This document shows, piece after piece, positions 1 through 5,759 of a stretch of DNA of 8,810 nucleotides. Both the position numbers and the translations under genes were made by a program. The notes under the pieces were generated by a model, which saw nothing but the letters and a program-made list of their open reading frames with translations, was not told the DNA's origin and did no database searches. This stretch comes from Aquificaceae bacterium. Its GTDB lineage: Bacteria > Aquificota > Aquificia > Aquificales > Aquificaceae. Position 1 is the first letter of the stretch. Every line of letters starts with the position of its first letter. The stretch is from positions 1-8,810 of the forward strand of contig WGFS01000017.1 in the NCBI GenBank assembly GCA_015492115.1. The letters run 5' to 3'.

Positions 1-22
1 GCTCAAGTACGCTCCACAGCTT

Positions 23-72
23 AGCTATCTGAAGGAGTGCCCAAGAACTACAAGGTATTTCTTCAGGTAGCT
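23..72 (+). other. long RNA hairpin at the left end of the RNA region
   Basis: AGCTATCTGAAG (23-34) pairs with CTTCAGGTAGCT (61-72) with one T-G wobble, and the helix continues inward through 35-41/54-60 (several G-U pairs) to a 12-nt loop at 42-53. About 20 continuous pairs are possible. The loop is A-rich. It is likely the first stable element of the RNA seen in this window. Confidence 0.6.
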
Positions 73-299
73 GATGAAAGCCCTCAGTGTGAGTCAGGGA
101 CGGAGGCGGGGTCAACCAAGGGAAGGAACCTCTCCTCTGCGGGGAACCTGAGAAGGTCTCCGTACAATCTCTGGCGAGTGCTGAGGGTAGCGGCGCTGAC
201 TGCGCTCTCCCCTGAGGGGCGGAAAGTTCCCAGGAGCCTCTCTCCCCTGAAGCGATTACTTGTTTCGGGGGACGTGGGGAGAATCCTGAAAGGGCGCGA

Positions 300-323
300 G
301 GTCCTACTACCTGGGGTAGGGCC
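300..323 (+). other. stem-loop just 5' of the pseudoknot
   Basis: GGTCCTAC (300-307) pairs with GTAGGGCC (316-323), giving 8 bp with one T-G wobble and an 8-nt loop. It ends 3 nt before the pseudoknot begins, so the two could stack. Confidence 0.55.
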
Positions 324-326
324 TAT

Positions 327-393
327 GGCTGGGGAAATAGCGCCTGCCGGGTTTATCCCCAGCCTGAAGAGGCGCGATATAAATAGCCCGGCA
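327..393 (+). other. H-type RNA pseudoknot
   Basis: Stem 1 is a perfect 8-bp helix, GGCTGGGG (327-334) with CCCCAGCC (357-364). Stem 2 pairs 345-356 (TGCCGGGTTTAT) with 379-393, twelve base pairs interrupted only by a 3-nt bulge (384-386). Strand order is S1, loop 1 (335-344), S2, S1', loop 3 (365-378), S2'. The S2 5' strand abuts the S1 3' strand, the classic layout for coaxial stacking. GCGCC in loop 1 (340-344) is also complementary to GGCGC in loop 3 (371-375), giving a competing or additional contact. Twenty interlocked pairs in 67 nt are unlikely in unstructured sequence. Confidence 0.6.
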
Positions 394-399
394 CCTGAG

Positions 400-420
400 C
401 TGTGCAGTTTTGCACAGTTT
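400..420 (+). terminator. terminator-like hairpin, short T run
   Basis: CTGTGCA (400-406) and TGCACAG (411-417) form a perfect 7-bp stem with a GTTT loop, followed by only three T before GGG. The short T tract makes this a weak intrinsic terminator by the usual model. It may mark the 3' end of the upstream RNA, or simply be its last hairpin, ahead of coaBC. Confidence 0.35.
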
Positions 421-438
421 GGGTAACCAGGTAGAAGG

Positions 439-1608
439 CTGAAGGTACTTGAAAGAAGGAGAGTTCTCCTGGGCGTAACCGGTGGTATAGCTGTTTACAG
501 GTCAGTCCAGCTCGTCAGGGAGCTTAAAAAGGAAGGAGCGGAGGTTAAGGTTGTCATGACCCCCTTTGCAAGGAGGTTCGTAGGAGAGCTCTCCTTTGAG
601 ACCCTCTCGGGGAACAAGGTTTTTATAGACTGGTCGGAGGAACCCCTTGCCCACATAAACCTCGCCCGCTGGGCAGAGGTGTTTCTGATAGCACCCTGCA
701 CGGTGAACACCCTCTCAAAGCTCGCTCTGGGTATAGGTGACAACCTCCTCACCACAACCGCCCTCGCATACAACGGCAAGCTCCTGATAGCTCCCGCTGC
801 CAACACGGTGATGTACAAGAACCCTGCGGTTCAGGAGAACCTAAGGAAGTTAAAAGAACGTGGAGTCATAGTTATAGAGCCTGAGTGGGGTGTATTAGCC
901 TGTGAGGAGGAGGGAGAGGGGAAGCTGGCAAGCGAGGATAGGCTCTTGGACTGGGTGTGCTACGCTCTGAATGACAAACCTCTGAAGGGAAAGAGGGTTC
1001 TTATAACCTGCGGTGCTACAAGGGAGTACATAGATCCGGTTCGCTTCATATCTAACGACTCCAGCGGTGAGATGGGCTTCTCCCTGGCGAGAGTTGCAAG
1101 GTGGCTGGGTGCCGAGGTGAAGGTGATAGCAGGCTTCACCACTGCCAAGGAACCTCCGGAGGTTGAGATAGAGAGGGTGAAGACAACCGAGGAGATGCTC
1201 AAGGCTGTTCTCAGGGAGTTTGAAAGTGCGGACGTGGTTATTATGAACTCAGCTGTTGCTGATTACAGACCAAAGGAGGTCAAAGAGCAGAAGATAAAGA
1301 AGAAAGAAACTCTAACCCTTGAACTGGTGAAGACGCCGGACATCCTTGAGGAGCTGGGTAGGAGGAAGAAAGGTCAGTTTCTCGTAGGCTTTGCTCTGGA
1401 GAGCGAGAAACTTGTAGAGAATGCGAGGGAAAAGCTTAGACGCAAAAACCTTGACATGATAATCGCAAATCCTGTAGAGGTTATTTCCGCAGGACACCAC
1501 AGGGGCTACCTCATAACAGAAAGAGGGGAGGAGGAGTTTGTGTTTGATACAAAGCTGGAAAGTGCCAAGTTCATAATGGACAGAGTCGCAGAGCTCACAT
1601 CTTCCTGA
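439..1608 (+). CDS. coaBC: bifunctional phosphopantothenoylcysteine decarboxylase / phosphopantothenate-cysteine ligase
   Basis: Cytosolic CoA-biosynthesis enzyme. The CoaB half ligates cysteine to 4'-phosphopantothenate using CTP; the FMN-dependent CoaC half then decarboxylates the product to 4'-phosphopantetheine. Numbered from CTG 439 (389 aa), CoaC covers about residues 1-175: flavin-binding VLLGVTGGIA near the N-terminus, the catalytic-type His72 (AHINLARWAE), the PxMN-like motif as P119-A-A-N122-T-V-M125-Y, and flap Cys155. CoaB starts near residue 185, with ITCGATREYIDPVRFISNDSSG (Asn206), AVADYRP and the KIKK lysines at 285-288. Start: an in-frame TAA at 424-426 and the need to include VLLGVTGG confine it to 427-462, where no ATG, GTG or TTG exists. 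CTG 439 is preceded by AGGT at 429-432 (6-nt gap) and aligns with E. coli Dfp's N-terminus. ATG 556 would remove the flavin loop. The 3' end overlaps the convergent SDR gene by 14 bp. Confidence 0.93.
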   Translation: MKVLERRRVLLGVTGGIAVYRSVQLVRELKKEGAEVKVVMTPFARRFVGELSFETLSGNKVFIDWSEEPLAHINLARWAEVFLIAPCTVNTLSKLALGIGDNLLTTTALAYNGKLLIAPAANTVMYKNPAVQENLRKLKERGVIVIEPEWGVLACEEEGEGKLASEDRLLDWVCYALNDKPLKGKRVLITCGATREYIDPVRFISNDSSGEMGFSLARVARWLGAEVKVIAGFTTAKEPPEVEIERVKTTEEMLKAVLREFESADVVIMNSAVADYRPKEVKEQKIKKKETLTLELVKTPDILEELGRRKKGQFLVGFALESEKLVENAREKLRRKNLDMIIANPVEVISAGHHRGYLITERGEEEFVFDTKLESAKFIMDRVAELTSS

Positions 1609-2281
1609 GGTCCACGTAAGAACCGCTCTCAAACTCTCTCAACCTTGGGAGCACCTCAAATATAAGCTCAGCGGTCTCCTCGGGGGTCCTCTTGGGAGAC
1701 TCAATTATCCTCTTCACGGAGGGGTACCTGTCGGTATCCTGTCTCATAACCTCCTCCAGCATGGGCGTCAGGACGAGCCCCGGGGCGAGGGCGATTATGT
1801 GTGTGTCCTCCATCTCACGGGCGTAAAGTTTGAGAAGGCAGTTCAGGCTCGCCTTGGATATAGAGTAGGCGTTCCAGCCTCTGTTGCAGTTAACCGAAGC
1901 ACCGGAGGATATGCCGATCACCTGTTCAACCTTTATTCCCATACCCATGAGGGTGTCAAGGATAACCTTGTTAGCCCAGACGTTTACGTCCATTACCTCC
2001 CGGAACCTGCACAGGGGAACTTCCCTCATATCTCCGAACTCTCCAAGAATTCCCGCGTTGAGTATCACGAGCTCAAGGGAGTCAACACCTTCAAGCAGTG
2101 AACGGACACAGCCCTCAACCCTTTCAAGCTCCCTCAGGTCGCACCTTACAAATTCAACCTTACCCTTCAGCTCCTCGGGCAGGTGTCTGCTGAGGGCATA
2201 GACCTCGTAGCCCCTCCTCAGAGCGGTCTCGGTGAGAGCCTTCCCCAGACCGGAGCCCACACCGGTTATGAACAGCCTCAT
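1595..2281 (-). CDS. short-chain dehydrogenase/reductase (classical SDR), substrate unknown
   Basis: A 228-aa single-domain Rossmann oxidoreductase, typical classical-SDR length, expected to be cytosolic and NAD(P)(H)-dependent. It shows the dinucleotide motif TGVGSGLG (6-13), Asp48 in CDL for adenine contact, LNAG (74-77), Asn100 in DVNVW, the catalytic region GISSG with Ser125/126, YSISK giving Tyr139 and Lys143, and PG at 167-168. All tetrad positions (Asn, Ser, Tyr, Lys) are present, so it should be active. The substrate cannot be told from sequence; a ketoacyl-ACP, sugar or general carbonyl reductase are all possible. The start ATG overlaps the stop of the upstream HepT-like gene (ATGA), and a strong GAGGAGAGGAG purine tract (complement of 2291-2301) lies 9 nt before it, so the two genes form a coupled operon. 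No terminator is visible before it meets coaBC. Confidence 0.88.
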   Translation of the reverse strand: MRLFITGVGSGLGKALTETALRRGYEVYALSRHLPEELKGKVEFVRCDLRELERVEGCVRSLLEGVDSLELVILNAGILGEFGDMREVPLCRFREVMDVNVWANKVILDTLMGMGIKVEQVIGISSGASVNCNRGWNAYSISKASLNCLLKLYAREMEDTHIIALAPGLVLTPMLEEVMRQDTDRYPSVKRIIESPKRTPEETAELIFEVLPRLREFESGSYVDLRKM

Positions 2282-3159
2282 CTCTTAACACTCCTCTCCT
2301 CAAGGAGTTTCTTAAGACTCTTTGATATCTCCTTAACTATAGCCTCAAACTTGGGGTTCAGTTCATTCAAAGACTCGTAAAGCTCCTCCGGTGGAACTTC
2401 CCAGGTGCTTATGAGCTTGTTCTTGAGGTTTGTGAGCCTGAAGACGTCCATGTAGTACTCCTTGGGGATTACCCCAGCCTCCACCATCTTGGAGAGGCAG
2501 TCATCTCCAAACTTCTTTATTCCGAACTTGGGGGCGAGGTGCTTGCATATGTCAAACAGAGAGTCGTAGGCTACCTGGTAGAAGTACTTTACCCTGTCGT
2601 AGTACATGGGCTTGGACTTGAACTCCTCAATCCCCTGCTGGAGGACAAAGTCTATCTTCTTAACCGAGTCCTTTATAAACCTGGACTTCTCGTTGAGCAG
2701 ATCAAAGTCTATGAGCAGGTAGTTGCCCGTGGTCTCCTTGACGAACTCTATCACAGCCCTCGCGAACTCCTTGAACATAACGAGGTTCTCTCTGAGAAAT
2801 TCGTAGAGTTCCTCCGGAGAAACGGACTCCTTCAGGTCTCTGTAATTGAAGTAAAACTCCGTAAATTTCTGGAGCTTCTCTATCTCTTCCATTCCTATGT
2901 GCTGGGCGAGCTTCACGAGGCAGTCCTTTGAGCTTGTCTTGAGTCCCAGAACGCTGGACATGTGTCTGCATACCCTCATACAGCTCTCAAAGGCGAGGTT
3001 GAAGTCAATCCTGACCTTATCAAGGACGAGCCTGTTGTTCACGAACTCCTCCCTTGGAAGGGATACGTGCTTCTTAAGATCAACGTAGGACTTCTCAAGG
3101 TTCTGGAAAGCCTCAACTATAAGGCTTATCTTGAAGGTCTTCTTTTTCCTTGTCGCCAT
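2278..3159 (-). CDS. tandem HepT/DUF86-like (YutE-type) two-domain protein, motifs degenerate
   Basis: A 293-aa, all-helical, Lys-rich soluble protein that I read as two copies of the HepT/DUF86 four-helix fold (inferred from sequence pattern, not a search). Copy 1 is about residues 20-137 and copy 2 about 155-285. They share internal similarity: a helix with CRHMSSVLGL (64-73) versus CKHLAPKFGI (205-214), followed by KDC/DDC and a Leu/Met-rich helix, then SPEELYE (114-120) versus PPEELYE (256-262). Ordinary HepT toxins carry R-X4-6-H then Tyr before the (D/P)PEEVYE stretch. Here copy 1 reads FYFNYRDLKES and copy 2 KNKLIST (246-252), so Arg, His and the AMP-accepting Tyr are not conserved. 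No MntA nucleotidyltransferase is adjacent. It is therefore unlikely to be an active RNase toxin; a structural, binding or regulatory role is possible. It is first in an operon with the SDR gene. There is no Shine-Dalgarno site, and a promoter lies immediately upstream. Confidence 0.7.
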   Translation of the reverse strand: MATRKKKTFKISLIVEAFQNLEKSYVDLKKHVSLPREEFVNNRLVLDKVRIDFNLAFESCMRVCRHMSSVLGLKTSSKDCLVKLAQHIGMEEIEKLQKFTEFYFNYRDLKESVSPEELYEFLRENLVMFKEFARAVIEFVKETTGNYLLIDFDLLNEKSRFIKDSVKKIDFVLQQGIEEFKSKPMYYDRVKYFYQVAYDSLFDICKHLAPKFGIKKFGDDCLSKMVEAGVIPKEYYMDVFRLTNLKNKLISTWEVPPEELYESLNELNPKFEAIVKEISKSLKKLLEERSVKR

Positions 3160-3167
3160 CGTGCTTT

Positions 3168-3196
3168 AGAATAAAGGACCGCTGAAGCGGTGTCAA
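3168..3196 (-). promoter_or_regulatory. sigma-70-type promoter for the HepT-like/SDR operon
   Basis: On the minus strand a perfect -35 TTGACA (complement of 3191-3196) is followed after exactly 17 nt by TATTCT (complement of 3168-3173), a one-mismatch -10. The ATG lies only 8 nt past the -10, so transcription should start at or within about 2 nt of the start codon. The gene lacks a Shine-Dalgarno site, consistent with a leaderless message. A 12-bp dyad, CCGCT-GA-AGCGG (3179-3190), fills most of the spacer. Confidence 0.65.
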
Positions 3197-3236
3197 ATGA
3201 CGGGGGTCAATGACTTTACGCATGGTATTGTCATTG
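3179..3236. promoter_or_regulatory. candidate operator cluster: spacer dyad plus GTCA/TGAC inverted repeats
   Basis: Four symmetric elements lie within 58 bp of the divergent intergenic region: CCGCT-GA-AGCGG (3179-3190), GTCA-AA-TGAC (3192-3201), GTCA-A-TGAC (3206-3214), and a wider pair CAATGAC (3208-3214) with GTCATTG (3230-3236), 15 nt apart and 22 bp centre to centre. They overlap the minus-strand -35 and the clpC -35. TGTCAAA and GGTCAAT resemble the heptads of Firmicute CtsR operators, but the 7-nt spacing differs from CtsR's 3 nt and no ctsR is in the window. Part of the GTCA signal is the -35 hexamers themselves. Confidence 0.4.
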
Positions 3237-3256
3237 GTCTTTCGTATTGTTATCTT
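3228..3256 (+). promoter_or_regulatory. promoter candidate for clpC
   Basis: TTGTCA (3228-3233), 17 nt, then TATCTT (3251-3256), each close to sigma-70 consensus. Start of transcription would be near 3263, giving a leader of about 17 nt that includes the ribosome site. TTATAA at 3255-3260 is an alternative -10. The -35 overlaps the GTCATTG half-site of the operator cluster. Confidence 0.5.
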
Positions 3257-3268
3257 ATAAACTCAAGT

Positions 3269-3273
3269 GAGGT
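3269..3273 (+). promoter_or_regulatory. Shine-Dalgarno site of clpC
   Basis: GAGGT ends 6 nt before ATG 3280, a normal distance. It fixes the clpC start and contrasts with the HepT-like gene, bamA and thiD, which have no such site. Confidence 0.7.
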
Positions 3274-3279
3274 TAGAAC

Positions 3280-5721
3280 ATGTTTGAAAAGTTTACGGAA
3301 AGAGCAAGACAGGTAATACTCCAGGCAAGGGAAGAGGCGCTTGACCTGGGACACAGCTACCTTGGTAGCGAGCACATACTGCTCGCTCTTATAAAGGAAG
3401 AGGACATACCTACCCTGGTGCTGTCCAGGTTCGGTCTTACACCCGACAAGGTTAGAAAGGCGATAATGGGTCAGGTCAACAGGGGCTCCCACACGGGAGA
3501 GATACTCTTTGCCCCTGACGCCAAGCGTGTCATAGAGTTTGCTGTGGAGGAGGCGAGGATACTCCACCACCAGTTCGTTGGTCCCGAACACCTCCTCATA
3601 GGTATAGTGAGGGAGAAGACGGGACTCGGCGGAAGGATACTGAGGGGCTTCGGTCTTGACGAGTACTCGGTAAGAAGGGAAGTCCTCCAGATACTCGGAG
3701 AGCTACCCCCTCAGGAGAGCGTGAAGTACGCCCCCACCCCTAACCTGGACAGGTTCTCAAGGGATCTGACCCAGATGGCGAGGGAAGGAAAGCTTGATCC
3801 CGTAATAGGTAGGGAAAGGGAGATAGAGAGGGTTGTCCAGATACTCGTCAGGAGGAGAAAGAACAACCCCGTCCTTCTCGGAGACCCCGGAGTTGGTAAG
3901 ACCGCCATAGTTGAGGGTCTCGCCCAGAGGATAGCCAACAAGGAGGTTCCAGAACCTCTGCTGAACAAGAGAGTTGTCGCCCTTGACCTCGCGGCGCTTG
4001 TCGCGGGAACGAAGTACAGGGGTCAGTTTGAGGAGAGGCTAAAGAACATACTCAAGGAGCTTGAGAAGGCTCCCAACGTCATACTCTTCATAGATGAGAT
4101 ACACACCCTCGTGGGTGCGGGTTCCGCGGAGGGTTCCATAGACGCCTCCAACATGCTAAAGCCAGCCCTCGCAAGGGGCGAAATACAGGTAATAGGTGCG
4201 ACAACCCTTGACGAATACAGAAAGTACATAGAGAAGGATGGAGCACTTGAGAGGAGGTTCCAGCCGGTCCTCGTTGACCCACCCTCAGAGGAGGACACGG
4301 TTCAGATACTCTACGGGCTCAAGAAGAAGTTTGAGGAGTTCCACGGCGTGGAATACACGCCCGAGGCTATAGAGAAGGCTGTGTCTCTCTCCGTGAAGTA
4401 CATAACCGACAGGAACCTGCCCGACAAGGCTATAGACGTGGTTGACGAGTCCGGAGCTCTGGTAAAGCTCAAGGCTATGGATCTACCTCCAGAGCTGAAA
4501 GAACTTGAGGAGAGGATAAAGGAGCTTGAGAAGGAGAAGGAGGAAGCCGCGAACGAACAGGACTACGAGAAGGCTGCGAACATAAGGGACGAGGAGCTCA
4601 GACTGAGGGCTAAGTTTGAGAACCTCAAGGCTAAGTGGAAGCAGGAGATGGAGAAGGACAGACCAAAGGTGACCGCCGAGGACGTGGCGGAGGTCGTCGC
4701 AAGGTGGACGGGAATACCCGTAAGAAGGGTTCACGAGAGCGACATGGAGAAGCTCCTCCACATAGAGGAGGAACTGAAGAAGCGCGTTGTGGGTCAGGAC
4801 GACGCGATAAAGGCGATAGCCAAGGCTATAAGGAGATCAAGGGTCGGACTCAAGGGCAAGCACAGACCCATAGGTGTCTTTCTATTCCTCGGACCTACCG
4901 GTGTGGGTAAGACGGAGACCGCAAAGGCACTGGCGGAATACCTGTTCGGAACTGAGGAGGCTCTCATAAGGTTTGACATGTCCGAGTACATGGAGAAGCA
5001 CACCGTGTCAAGGCTGATAGGAGCACCTCCCGGATACGTAGGATATGAAGAGGGCGGACAGCTCACCGAGAAGGTAAGGAGAAGACCATACTCCGTTCTG
5101 CTCTTTGACGAGATAGAGAAGGCTCACCCGGACGTCTTCAACGTCTTCTTACAGATATTTGACGACGGGAGGCTCACCGACGGTCTCGGCAGAACCATAG
5201 ACTTCTCCAACACGATAATCATAATGACCTCCAACCTCGGTGCCAGGATGATAGTGCACGGTGGAAGTATGGGCTTTGAGAAGAAGTTCGGGATGATAGA
5301 CTTTGAACAGATGAGGAAGAACGTCCTTGACCAGGTGAAGAGAACCTTCAACCCTGAATTCCTCAACAGGCTGGATGAAGTCATAGTTTACAGATCCCTT
5401 GACAAGAAGGATGTTGAGAAGATACTTGAGCTTCAGGTCAAGGAGGTCAACGAGAAGCTGGAAGAGTGGGAGATAAAGGTAAAGCTCCACAAGAGCTTCG
5501 TTGACTGGATAATAGATAGAGAGTACAAGCCCGAGTTCGGAGCGAGGAGCCTCAAGCGTGCCCTCCAGAAGCATGTGGAAGACCTCCTGGCAGAAGAGCT
5601 CATAAAGGGAACTCTGAAGGACGTGGACACGGTTGAGATCAGGGTGAGAAGCGGTAAGCCTTACATAAAACCCGTCAAGAAGAAGGAAAAGCTGGAGGAG
5701 GCTCTGCTCAAAGAATCCTGA
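3280..5721 (+). CDS. clpC: ATP-dependent Clp protease ATP-binding subunit ClpC (Hsp100 unfoldase)
   Basis: An 813-aa cytosolic hexameric AAA+ unfoldase that feeds substrates to ClpP, of normal ClpC length. Domains in order: double Clp-N repeat (about 1-150, FTERARQVILQAREEA and SEHILLALI); AAA-1 with Walker A GDPGVGKT (201-208) and Walker B Asp272-Glu273 in FIDEIHT; a charged coiled middle segment (about 400-460) with a UVR-type motif EQDYEKAANIRDEE, the marker of ClpC as opposed to ClpA; AAA-2 with GPTGVGKT (538-545) and Asp610-Glu611; and the C-terminal D2 small domain with FGARSLKRALQK. The ClpP-docking loop reads Met-Gly-Phe (664-666), a variant of the usual L/I-G-F tripeptide. Walker motifs are intact, so it should be active. 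No ClpP or adaptor gene is in the window. There is a clear Shine-Dalgarno site and a promoter with possible operators; bamA follows after 38 bp without a convincing terminator. Confidence 0.95.
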   Translation: MFEKFTERARQVILQAREEALDLGHSYLGSEHILLALIKEEDIPTLVLSRFGLTPDKVRKAIMGQVNRGSHTGEILFAPDAKRVIEFAVEEARILHHQFVGPEHLLIGIVREKTGLGGRILRGFGLDEYSVRREVLQILGELPPQESVKYAPTPNLDRFSRDLTQMAREGKLDPVIGREREIERVVQILVRRRKNNPVLLGDPGVGKTAIVEGLAQRIANKEVPEPLLNKRVVALDLAALVAGTKYRGQFEERLKNILKELEKAPNVILFIDEIHTLVGAGSAEGSIDASNMLKPALARGEIQVIGATTLDEYRKYIEKDGALERRFQPVLVDPPSEEDTVQILYGLKKKFEEFHGVEYTPEAIEKAVSLSVKYITDRNLPDKAIDVVDESGALVKLKAMDLPPELKELEERIKELEKEKEEAANEQDYEKAANIRDEELRLRAKFENLKAKWKQEMEKDRPKVTAEDVAEVVARWTGIPVRRVHESDMEKLLHIEEELKKRVVGQDDAIKAIAKAIRRSRVGLKGKHRPIGVFLFLGPTGVGKTETAKALAEYLFGTEEALIRFDMSEYMEKHTVSRLIGAPPGYVGYEEGGQLTEKVRRRPYSVLLFDEIEKAHPDVFNVFLQIFDDGRLTDGLGRTIDFSNTIIIMTSNLGARMIVHGGSMGFEKKFGMIDFEQMRKNVLDQVKRTFNPEFLNRLDEVIVYRSLDKKDVEKILELQVKEVNEKLEEWEIKVKLHKSFVDWIIDREYKPEFGARSLKRALQKHVEDLLAEELIKGTLKDVDTVEIRVRSGKPYIKPVKKKEKLEEALLKES

Positions 5722-5741
5722 GGGCGGGGACTCCTCCCTTC

Positions 5742-5750
5742 TGATATAAT
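5742..5750 (+). promoter_or_regulatory. extended -10 promoter (TGnTATAAT) for bamA
   Basis: TGATATAAT is a perfect extended -10. No -35 matches at the right distance, which extended -10 promoters tolerate. The bamA GTG begins 9 nt after the TATAAT, so transcription should start about 0-3 nt before it, implying an essentially leaderless message. A weak hairpin (5722-5738) without a T run lies between clpC and this element. Confidence 0.6.
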
Positions 5751-5759
5751 ACGTTTTCT

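Larger units (their letters stand above)
1..425 (+). ncRNA. candidate structured non-coding RNA of unknown family (5' end may lie outside the window)
   Basis: No credible protein is encoded before coaBC; the longest reading frame (37-426, GTG start inside a hairpin) gives a low-complexity, Arg/Pro/Ser-rich product without a ribosome site. The DNA instead folds well. Helices read directly from the sequence are: 23-41/54-72 (hairpin), 129-135/150-157 (about 7 bp with a bulge), 231-235/284-288 enclosing 241-247/276-282, an alternative 244-251/264-271, 300-307/316-323, an H-type pseudoknot at 327-393, and a terminator-like hairpin at 400-417. The 10-mer TCTCCCCTGA occurs twice (206-215, 241-250), so either copy could pair with GGGGAGA at 276-282. 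I do not find the diagnostic elements of RNase P RNA, tmRNA, SRP RNA, a group II intron domain V, a tRNA, or a riboswitch known to me. It could be a free RNA with its own terminator, a long coaBC leader, or intron-like. Strand is inferred from the terminator-like hairpin; an independent search is needed for identity. Confidence 0.5.

Noticed and set aside
2..70. Open frame from the window edge ending in TAG at 68-70, possibly the C-terminus of an upstream gene
   Set aside because: Only 22 codons, no recognisable sequence, and the same bases form a 20-bp hairpin; chance is enough.
217..240. GGGGCGGAAAG resembling the tmRNA 5' end, and GGAAAGT resembling RNase P CR-I
   Set aside because: tmRNA should continue with GATTCGAC and have a T-arm/CCA end; RNase P needs ACAGAA and the matching 3' P4 strand. 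Neither is present, so the short match is fortuitous.
220..425. Group I intron core
   Set aside because: AATCCTGA (283-290) resembles the Q element and GATATAAATAG the S element, and a hairpin could be P9. However, the R element with its GACTA core is absent, and the strong pseudoknot at 327-393 conflicts with a P3/P7/P8 arrangement.
37..426. 129-codon open frame over the left-hand RNA region
   Set aside because: Its GTG lies within a hairpin arm, there is no Shine-Dalgarno site, the product is low-complexity with no recognisable motif, and the DNA is dominated by pairing that explains its composition.
399..435. Cyclic-di-GMP (GEMM) riboswitch, because of GCACAG and GGGTAACCAGG
   Set aside because: The order of elements and the GAAA/GACGCAAAGC core of GEMM are missing.
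556..1608. coaBC starting at ATG 556
   Set aside because: This would delete the N-terminal flavin-binding VLLGVTGGIA strand-loop that is clearly encoded in frame upstream.
5722..5740. clpC intrinsic terminator
   Set aside because: GGGCGGGGACTCCTCCC forms only a short mismatched stem and is not followed by a T run.
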